DNA from: Paragemmobacter amnigenus
Lineage (GTDB): Bacteria > Pseudomonadota > Alphaproteobacteria > Rhodobacterales > Rhodobacteraceae
Direction: 5' to 3'
DNA length: 64,000 nt
Assembly: GCF_009908265.2 (NCBI RefSeq)
Contig: NZ_JAAATX020000005.1
Span: 62,001 to 126,000, forward strand
Below the pieces are notes generated by a model that saw only the letters and a list, made by a program, of their open reading frames with translations, was not told the origin of the DNA and did no database searches. The position numbers and the translations under genes were made by a program. Below, piece by piece: positions 57,832 to 64,000 of this stretch. How positions within the stretch are numbered: position 1 is the stretch's first letter; each line of letters begins with the position of its first letter.

Positions 57832-57941
57832 CTTGCGCTGCCTGCCAGAAGAGCGTTTCCATGCGGCAATGCAGCATTCCAGAGGCTTTTCCGGCAGGTT
57901 AGGGCAGAAATGCTGCCTGTTTTTATTCGGGAACCAAAGAA

Positions 57942-59219
57942 ATGCTGCCGCAACTACCTTCGGACGATGGCCATGAGGGCCGCAGGGGCTGCGGGCCGCT
58001 GATTCCGCCGCTGTCCGACACGCTGCGCCCGCTGCGGCAGCAGGTCTTTGAACGCGTCCGTGCGGCCGGCCTGATTCCCCGCGTGCAGGTGGCCAAGGAT
58101 CTGGGCGTCAGCCCCGCCTCGGTCACTACCACGACCTCGGAACTGATCGAGGCGGGTCTGATCGAAGAGGTATCCGCGCCGCGCGAAGGGGATCAGGGCC
58201 GCGGTCGGCCCGCCGTCCTGCTGGGGGTGCGGGCCAACGCGCATCGGGTGGCCGGAATGAAACTGTCAGACCGCGAACATACGGCGGTGATCGTGGATTT
58301 CGCCGGAAACCTGATTGCCGACGACGTCATCCCCCGCCGTCCCGGACCGATGACGACGGCCGAGATCCTGTCCGCCATCGAAACCCTGCTGAACCGCGTC
58401 TGCGCCAAGGCGGGGCTGGCCCGCAGCGACCTATCTGCCGTCGGGATCGGCGTTCCGGGCTTTGTCGATACGATGTCCGGCACCGTCATGTGGTCCTCGG
58501 TCCTGAGCGACCGCGGCGTCCAGCTTGCCGCGGCGGCCCAGGCGCGGGTGGGCCTGCCCGTCACCATCGACAACGACGCCAATCTGGTCACGCTGGCCGA
58601 ACTCTGGTTCGGGGCGGGGCGACGTCTCGCGGATTTCGCCGTGGTGACGATCGAGCATGGCGTCGGGATGGGATATGTCATCAACCACCGCATCTATCGC
58701 GGCGCGCAGGGGCTGGGGATGGAACTTGGCCACACCAAGGTGCAGCTTGACGGCGCGCTCTGCCGGTGTGGCCAGCGCGGATGCCTCGAGGCCTATATCG
58801 CCGACTACGCCCTTGCGCGCGAGGCGACGACCGCGCTCAACTGGACCCATCGCGAGGGGCAGTCGATCAGCGTCCTGCTCGAATCCCTCTATGACCATGC
58901 CAAGGCGGGCAATGCGGCGGCGCGGTCGATCTTCCGCCGCGCGGGCCGCTATCTGGCGGTCGGTCTGTCCAATGTCATCAACCTGTTCGACCCCGCGCTG
59001 ATCATCCTGTCGGGAGAGCGGATGCGCTATGACTATCTTTACGCGCAGGAAACCCTTGCCGAGATGGAGAACCTGGCCATCCAGACCGGTCGCCCGCGCC
59101 CGCCGATCGAGATCCATGCGTGGGGCGACCTGCTGTGGGCCCATGGCGCGGCTGCACTGGCACTGTCATTCGTGAGCGAGGGGTCGCTTTCGCCGTCGCG
59201 GGACATCGCCGCGCAATGA
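57942..59219 (+). CDS. xylR: ROK-family xylose repressor XylR
   Basis: A 425-aa regulator. The N-terminal winged HTH has RVQVAKDLGVSPASVTTTTS. The ROK kinase-like domain has GIGVPGFVDT, DNDANLVTLAELWFG and GMELGHTKV. The zinc motif is CRCGQRGCLEAYI. It is divergent from xylF, the typical arrangement for XylR controlling xylose uptake. The start at 57942 follows only a weak ribosome site. Confidence 0.93.
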   Translation: MLPQLPSDDGHEGRRGCGPLIPPLSDTLRPLRQQVFERVRAAGLIPRVQVAKDLGVSPASVTTTTSELIEAGLIEEVSAPREGDQGRGRPAVLLGVRANAHRVAGMKLSDREHTAVIVDFAGNLIADDVIPRRPGPMTTAEILSAIETLLNRVCAKAGLARSDLSAVGIGVPGFVDTMSGTVMWSSVLSDRGVQLAAAAQARVGLPVTIDNDANLVTLAELWFGAGRRLADFAVVTIEHGVGMGYVINHRIYRGAQGLGMELGHTKVQLDGALCRCGQRGCLEAYIADYALAREATTALNWTHREGQSISVLLESLYDHAKAGNAAARSIFRRAGRYLAVGLSNVINLFDPALIILSGERMRYDYLYAQETLAEMENLAIQTGRPRPPIEIHAWGDLLWAHGAAALALSFVSEGSLSPSRDIAAQ

Positions 59220-59229
59220 CGCAGACGCG

Positions 59230-61116
59230 CTAGCGTTCGTTGAAATGGTCATGGATCGTGCGGGCCATGGCTTCGCTGATCCCTTCCACAGCGGTCAGGT
59301 CGGACAGTCCGGCACGCGCCACGGCCTTCGCACTGCCGAAATGGGCGAGCAGCGCGCGCTTGCGCTTTGCACCGATCCCCGGAATGTCGTCCAGCGGCGT
59401 CGCACCCACCGCCTTGGACCGTTTGGCCCGATGCGCGCCATTGGCCCAGCGATGTGCCTCGTCCCGCAGGCGCTGCACGAAATAAAGGACCGGATCGTTC
59501 CGCTGCAGGGCGAAGGGCGGTTCGCCCGGGCGGTGGAATTCCTCCTTTCCTGCGTCGCGATCTATCCCCTTGGCCACGCCGATATAGGGCACATCGTCCA
59601 CACCCAGACCGGCAAGGATCTCGCCCACGGCGGAAACCTGCCCTGCCCCGCCGTCGATCAGCAACAGGTCCGGCCATGCATCCGTCTTGCGGTCGGGATC
59701 ATCCTTCAGCAGACGCTCGAAGCGGCGCGTCAGGACTTCCTTCATCATTCCGAAGTCGTCGCCCTGCTTGCCCGCCTCGCCCTTGATGTTGAACTTGCGG
59801 TACTGGCCTTTGACAAAGCCATCGGGTCCGGCCACGACCATTCCGCCGACGGCATCGGCGCCCTGGATATGCGCGTTGTCGTAAATCTCGATCCGGCGAG
59901 GCGGCGCGTCGAGGTCGAAGGCCTCGGCCAGTCCGGCAAGCAGGCGCGACTGCGCCGCGCCTTCGGCCATGCGGCGGGCCAAAGATTCCTTGGCGTTGCG
60001 CGCGGCATTCTCGACCAGTTCCGCCTTTTCGCCCCGCTGCGGAACGGCAAGCTCCACCTTGCGCCCCGCCCGTTCGGCCAGAAGGGCGGTGACCAGATCC
60101 TCGTTCTCCACCGGATGGGACAGCAGGATCAGGCGCGGCGGTTCCTTGTCATCATAGAACTGCGTGACGAAGGCTTCGAGGATTTCGGACTCCTCGGCCC
60201 CCGACCCCGTCCGCGGATAGAAGTCGCGGTTGCCCCAACTCTGGTTGGCGCGGATGAAGAAGACCTGCACGCAGGCCTGCCCGCCTTCCAGATGCAGGGC
60301 GATCACATCCGCCTCGGCCACGCCGCGCGGGTTGATGCCCTGCGCCGACTGCACCTGCGTCAGCGCGCGGATGCGGTCACGCAGGGCGGCGGCGCGTTCG
60401 AATTCCATCGCCTCGGAGGCTTCCGCCATCTGCGCGGCAAGCTGGGCCTGCACCTCGGTCGATTTCCCCTCGAGGAAGCGTTCGGCGTCCTGCACCTGCG
60501 CGGCATATTGATCGGGCGTCACGCGGCCGACGCAGGGGGCGGAGCACCGCTTGATCTGGAACAGCAGGCAGGGGCGCGTGCGGCTTTCGAACATGCTGTC
60601 CGAACAGTTCCGCAGCAGAAACACCTTTTGCAGCTGGTTCAACGTCCGGTTCACCGCGCCCGCGCTGGCGAAGGGGCCGAAATAGCTGCCCTTTTCCGAC
60701 CGCTTGCCGCGGTGCTTCTTGATCTGCGGATAGGGGTGTTCCTTGCCGATCAGGATGTTGGGAAAGCTCTTGTCGTCGCGCAGCAGCACGTTGTAGCGCG
60801 GCTTGAGCTGCTTGATCAGGTTCTGTTCCAGAAGCAGCGCCTCGGTCTCGGTGCGCGTGGTCAGGAACATCATCGACGCGGTCTCGAGGATCATCCGCGT
60901 GATCCGGCCTGAATGCTGCGGCGAGGGGCGCGCGTAATTCGATACCCGCGCCTTCAGATTGCGCGCCTTGCCGACATAAAGGACTTCCGCCTTGGCATTC
61001 AGCATGCGGTAAACGCCCGGCGAGGAGTCGAGCGTCCGCAGGTAGCCGTGGATCACGTCGTGACCCGTGGGCACCTTTTCCGTCTGTTCGGGGCTGTCCT
61101 GCACGCCGTCGGCCAC
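59230..61116 (-). CDS. uvrC: excinuclease ABC subunit C
   Basis: Nucleotide-excision repair nuclease of 628 aa. The N-terminal GIY-YIG domain is [20 protein letters not shown] with KARNLKARV. The UVR motif reads [18 protein letters not shown]. The C-terminal RNase-H-like domain includes [12 protein letters not shown]. Tandem HhH motifs lie near the end ([20 protein letters not shown]). Full length. It converges with xylR, 10 bp apart. Confidence 0.97.
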   Translation of the reverse strand: MADGVQDSPEQTEKVPTGHDVIHGYLRTLDSSPGVYRMLNAKAEVLYVGKARNLKARVSNYARPSPQHSGRITRMILETASMMFLTTRTETEALLLEQNLIKQLKPRYNVLLRDDKSFPNILIGKEHPYPQIKKHRGKRSEKGSYFGPFASAGAVNRTLNQLQKVFLLRNCSDSMFESRTRPCLLFQIKRCSAPCVGRVTPDQYAAQVQDAERFLEGKSTEVQAQLAAQMAEASEAMEFERAAALRDRIRALTQVQSAQGINPRGVAEADVIALHLEGGQACVQVFFIRANQSWGNRDFYPRTGSGAEESEILEAFVTQFYDDKEPPRLILLSHPVENEDLVTALLAERAGRKVELAVPQRGEKAELVENAARNAKESLARRMAEGAAQSRLLAGLAEAFDLDAPPRRIEIYDNAHIQGADAVGGMVVAGPDGFVKGQYRKFNIKGEAGKQGDDFGMMKEVLTRRFERLLKDDPDRKTDAWPDLLLIDGGAGQVSAVGEILAGLGVDDVPYIGVAKGIDRDAGKEEFHRPGEPPFALQRNDPVLYFVQRLRDEAHRWANGAHRAKRSKAVGATPLDDIPGIGAKRKRALLAHFGSAKAVARAGLSDLTAVEGISEAMARTIHDHFNER

Positions 61117-61429
61117 CGGATTTACACCTTCAATCGCAGAGTCATCGATTCCCCTCTTGGCTGCAACGCCCGCCGTCCGAGAGCAAGGGCAAAGCTGTCC
61201 ACGCTTTTTGTGGATAACTCTGCGGGAAAGTTTTTGGCATCGGCGAATTTTCCTTGTTTTTCGCTCGTTTCGCTGCGCTGCCTAAAAAATAGGCACAAAT
61301 TTAAGTCATTGAAAAACATGGAAAGAATTTCGACCACATGGCAAATCCCTGAATTTCCTAATGTTTTCGTAACGGACAGGTAACCATGCCCTCGGAAGTG
61401 GACAACTTCCGGTCGTAGCGATGTCAGGC
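61117..61429. other. AT-rich gap upstream of uvrC
   Basis: A 313-bp gap with a markedly AT-rich central part (61260-61380). It holds one perfect DnaA box (TTATCCACA on the minus strand, 61209-61217) next to a weak second (CTGTCCACG, 61194-61202). No gene or RNA was recognised. It probably contains the uvrC promoter. Confidence 0.45.
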
Positions 61430-62206
61430 CTACTCCACACCGGTGACATCGGGCGTCTGCCAGGCCAGATGCTGCCCGCCGTCGACGGCAATCATCTGGC
61501 CCGTCACGGCGACGGAATCGAGGAAAAAACCAAGCGCAGCGGTGATGTCGGCGGGGTTGGCGCCACGCTGCAGCACGGTCGCGGCACGTTGCGCCGCAAA
61601 GGCTTCGGCCGTCTGCCGGCCGCCCTGCAGGGTGGGGCCCGGACCGATGGCATTGACGCGGACGCGCGGGGCAAGGCCCTGCGCCGACGTCTGGGTCAGG
61701 GCCCAGAGGGCGGCCTTGGCGATGGTGTAGCTTGCGAAATCCGGCGTCAGCTTCCAGACGCGCTGGTCCACCATGTTCACGATCAATCCTTGGGCGACGG
61801 GCTCTCCTGCGGCGTCGGAAAGCGGATCGGGGACCTGCGCCGCGAAACGCTGCGTCAGCACGAAAGGGGCGCGCAGATTGGATTCGATGTGCCTGTCCCA
61901 ACTCGCCCGGGTCGCGGTGGTGAAATCGTCATGCTCGAAGATCGAGGCATTGTTCACCAGAACCGACAGCGGCCCGCCCAGCGCCTCGGCCGCGCGCGCG
62001 ATCAGCGTCTGCACCTGATCCTCGATCAGTACATCGGCGGCGACGGTTTCCGCACGGCGTCCCATGCGGCGGATCTCGTCGGCGACCGACGCGGCCTCGT
62101 CCCTGCTTCCGGCATAATGGATGGCAAGGTCATAGCCCCGCCCCGCAAGATAGAGCGCCATGGCGCGGCCAAGCCTGCGCCCCGCCCCCGTAACCAATGC
62201 CCGCAT
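61430..62206 (-). CDS. SDR-family oxidoreductase (pteridine reductase-like)
   Basis: A 258-aa SDR. The cofactor loop is ALVTGAGRRLGRAMA, the second-position Arg suggesting NADPH. NNASIFEHDDF and the catalytic YTIAKAALWALT (Tyr-x-x-x-Lys) follow. The GAGRRLG...NNAS style resembles FolM/PTR1 dihydromonapterin or pteridine reductases. ATG 62206 has AAAGGG upstream. It follows the small zinc-ribbon gene and lies upstream of uvrC on the same strand. Confidence 0.88.
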   Translation of the reverse strand: MRALVTGAGRRLGRAMALYLAGRGYDLAIHYAGSRDEAASVADEIRRMGRRAETVAADVLIEDQVQTLIARAAEALGGPLSVLVNNASIFEHDDFTTATRASWDRHIESNLRAPFVLTQRFAAQVPDPLSDAAGEPVAQGLIVNMVDQRVWKLTPDFASYTIAKAALWALTQTSAQGLAPRVRVNAIGPGPTLQGGRQTAEAFAAQRAATVLQRGANPADITAALGFFLDSVAVTGQMIAVDGGQHLAWQTPDVTGVE

Positions 62207-62208
62207 CG

Positions 62209-62397
62209 CTAGCCCTTTCCGCAATCGCATCCGCCCTTGCCGAGCAGATAGCGCCCGCAGCGGCGGCAGCGAGAGGGTTTGCCCAAGGCGGGACGGATCG
62301 TGGTGATCCTGCGGAAGCTGGCCGGAAACAGCAGCTTGCCGACAAAGCCGACAAGGGCCATCGCGGCGAGGAACAGGATGACGAACTTCACCAGCAT
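62209..62397 (-). CDS. small membrane protein with cysteine cluster
   Basis: A 62-aa protein. One transmembrane helix (residues 3-24) is followed by a basic stretch and a compact Cys cluster, CRRCGRYLLGKGGCDCGKG, which looks like a zinc ribbon. The gene ends 2 bp before the SDR start and begins 4 bp after the peptidase stop, so the three are one operon. Function unknown. Confidence 0.72.
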   Translation of the reverse strand: MLVKFVILFLAAMALVGFVGKLLFPASFRRITTIRPALGKPSRCRRCGRYLLGKGGCDCGKG

Positions 62398-62401
62398 CGC
62401 G

Positions 62402-63196
62402 TCACAACCCGAAGCGCGACCACAGGGCGCGCTCCTCGACCCCCTGGATCAGCCCGTCCGTGGCCGCCATGCCAAGCCGCTGCAGCAAGCCCCGCTTCTG
62501 CCCATAGGGCACCAGCCGCACCTTCTCGCCATAGAGTTCCATCATCTTCGGCCTCAGATGTGCGATCCCGTCGGCAAGACCGACCTGCACCGCCTGCCGG
62601 CCCACCCAGACATCGGCGTTGAAGAGATCGGCCGTTTCGTCCAGCCGCCCGCCGCGCCGCGATCTCACATGGTCGATGAAGGCTGCGTGGATCGGCTCCT
62701 GCAGCCGTTTCAGGCGTTCAACATCCTCGGGCTTCTGCGGCAGGAAGGGGTCGGCGAAGCTCTTGCTCTTTCCCGCCGTCACCACGCGCCGTTCGATCCC
62801 CTGCCGCGCCATGAGCTCCGGGAAACCGAAAGAGGCGAAGATGACGCCGATGGAGCCGAGGATGGACGACCCGTCGCACCAGATGTCATCCGCCGCGCAG
62901 GCCAGCCAATAGCCGCCCGAGGCTGCCACATCCTCGACAAAAGCGTGGACGGGAACCTTCTTCTCATCGGCCAGCCGCCGGATGCGCGCCGCGATGAGCG
63001 CGGATTGCACCGCCGACCCGCCGGGCGAGTTGATGACCAGCGCCACGGCGGCGGGCTTGCCGCGCGCAAAGGCCCGCTCGATCAGGGGCGCGACGGACTG
63101 GTCGTTCAACCCGCGCGCGCCGATGCCGATGGCACCCTGAAGGCGGATGACCGGAACGAGCGCGGGTTTCGGCACGAAGGGGATGAAGCGTCTCAT
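62402..63196 (-). CDS. S49-family serine peptidase (SppA/SohB-like)
   Basis: A 264-aa peptidase. The catalytic Ser lies in DVAASGGYWLACAADDI and the Lys in AGKSKSFADPF (Ser/Lys dyad). INSPGGSAVQS is the conserved oxyanion-type block. No membrane anchor is seen at the N-terminus, so it may act in the cytoplasm or at the membrane face, for example on signal peptides. First gene of the operon leading to uvrC side genes. Confidence 0.9.
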   Translation of the reverse strand: MRRFIPFVPKPALVPVIRLQGAIGIGARGLNDQSVAPLIERAFARGKPAAVALVINSPGGSAVQSALIAARIRRLADEKKVPVHAFVEDVAASGGYWLACAADDIWCDGSSILGSIGVIFASFGFPELMARQGIERRVVTAGKSKSFADPFLPQKPEDVERLKRLQEPIHAAFIDHVRSRRGGRLDETADLFNADVWVGRQAVQVGLADGIAHLRPKMMELYGEKVRLVPYGQKRGLLQRLGMAATDGLIQGVEERALWSRFGL

Positions 63197-63275
63197 GCAA
63201 GACAGCTAAGCGCCGCGGGCCTTGCGGGCAAGGGGTGCTTGCAGAAGGGGGCGGATTGCGGGCAGGGTCGGTCGC

Positions 63276-64000
63276 ATGATCGACAAGCTGGAAATGTTCA
63301 TCGCGCTGGCCAACGAACGGCACTTCGGCCGCGCGGCCGAGGTCTGCGGCGTGACCCAGCCCACACTGTCCTCTGCCATCCGCCAGCTGGAGGATCAGCT
63401 GGGCGTGCAGCTGGTCTTTCGCGGCTCGCGCTTTCAGGGGCTTACCCCCGAAGGACAGCGCGTGCTGGACTGGGGGCGGCGCATCGTGGGCGACATGCGC
63501 GCGCTGAAGGACGAGATGCGGACGGTCCGCGCGGGTCTTTCGGGCAATCTGCGGATCGGCGTCATCCCGACCGCCCTGCCCATGGTGGCCGGATTGACCG
63601 GCGCCTTTACCGCGAAACACCCCAATGTCCGCGTGTCGATCCTGTCGCGGACCAGCGTGGAAATCCTTGGCGGGATCGAAAGCCTCGATCTGGATGCGGG
63701 CATCACCTATCTGGACAACGAACCGCTGGGGCGGGTGGCACAGGTACCGCTCTATGCCGAATTCTACCGCCTGCTCTGCGCGCCCGGGACCGCGCTAGCG
63801 GACCGTGATCAGGTGACATGGGCCGAGGTGGCCGAGCAGCCGCTCTGTCTGCTGACGGGTGATATGCAGAACCGCCGGATCATGAACCAGCATCTGGCCG
63901 AGGCGGGGGCGAATGTCGTCCCGCAGATCGAATCCAATTCCTCCATCGCGCTGATCAGCCATGTCCTGACCGGCCGCTGGGCCTCGATCGTGCCGCGGCA
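63276..64000 (+). CDS. LysR-family transcriptional regulator, 3' end outside window
   Basis: The first 241 codons are present. The LysR HTH reads MFIALANERHFGRAAEVCGV with TQPTLSSAIRQLEDQLG, followed by the effector domain (LRIGVIPTALPMVAGLTGAF onward). It runs off the right edge, so length and effector residues near the C-terminus are unseen. Such a regulator often precedes formate dehydrogenase genes in this order, but nothing here proves that. Divergent from the S49 peptidase with a 79-bp gap. Confidence 0.92.
   Translation, partial: MIDKLEMFIALANERHFGRAAEVCGVTQPTLSSAIRQLEDQLGVQLVFRGSRFQGLTPEGQRVLDWGRRIVGDMRALKDEMRTVRAGLSGNLRIGVIPTALPMVAGLTGAFTAKHPNVRVSILSRTSVEILGGIESLDLDAGITYLDNEPLGRVAQVPLYAEFYRLLCAPGTALADRDQVTWAEVAEQPLCLLTGDMQNRRIMNQHLAEAGANVVPQIESNSSIALISHVLTGRWASIVPR

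Overview
The window is GC-rich and its gene order and protein types point to a Rhodobacterales alphaproteobacterium (Rhodobacter/Gemmobacter/Tabrizicola-like, family Paracoccaceae). Supporting signs are a CcrM DNA methyltransferase next to rnhB, an rpsT-dnaA-dnaN-recF-gyrB block, ubiE-ubiB, a carboxynorspermidine route to polyamines, flagellar genes of the alphaproteobacterial type, and a Rhodobacter-style porin. The species cannot be named from the sequence alone.

Layout. 1-11.5 kb: a clipped DUF721/DciA-like gene, mutY, an alkane hydroxylase (alkB) with a convergent TetR regulator, small secreted or membrane proteins, a DUF421 gene, ccrM-rnhB, a membrane-anchored winged-helix protein, and the carboxynorspermidine decarboxylase/dehydrogenase pair. 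11.6-22.9 kb: two divergent operons forming one catabolic locus. The minus arm is ABC binding protein, two permeases, SorC regulator, FGGY kinase and an EEP-fold hydrolase. The plus arm is ABC ATPase, a glycerol-1-phosphate-dehydrogenase-like enzyme, a SIS isomerase, an SDR and a HAD-IIA phosphatase. The substrate is unknown. 22.9-25.4 kb: a porin that has lost its 5' end and a tyrosine integrase abutting tRNA-Lys. 25.4-30.2 kb: dapF-mtaB, a LacI regulator with a divergent promoter driving a very short terminated transcript, a lipoprotein, tRNA-Arg, a truncated haemoglobin and a small HTH protein. 30.4-41.2 kb (minus strand): mutM, enoyl-CoA hydratase, rpsT, dnaA, a small secreted protein, dnaN, recF, a VOC protein, a LysE exporter and gyrB. 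41.2-43.5 kb: ubiE-ubiB. 43.5-50.4 kb: flagellar genes fliK, flgD, a cheL/rod-binding gene, a FlgN-like gene, motB and a rearranged flagellin/flgE pair. 50.5-59.2 kb: the D-xylose locus (mgrA-like reductase, xylA, xylB, xylG, xylH, xylF, and divergent ROK regulator xylR). 59.2-64 kb: uvrC, an SDR, a small membrane/zinc-ribbon protein, an S49 peptidase and the start of a LysR regulator.

Most notable observations. (1) The 5' end of a flagellin gene is joined tail-to-tail to the 3' end of flgE near 47275-47281, so both genes are truncated by one rearrangement with apparent 7-nt microhomology. (2) Two intergenic copies of a gap-free ~101-nt element (8816-8916 and 36401-36501) contain four CGTRC/TGTRC units at exactly 12-nt spacing. 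(3) The 11.6-22.9 kb locus looks like an undescribed polyol- or sugar-phosphate pathway. (4) A LacI-type regulator sits on a symmetric divergent promoter whose other arm makes only a ~100-nt transcript ending in a strong terminator. (5) The porin lacks its start codon region. (6) There is a cluster of four hairpins upstream of nspC, and there are CcrM-site (GANTC) clusters upstream of ccrM and dnaA.
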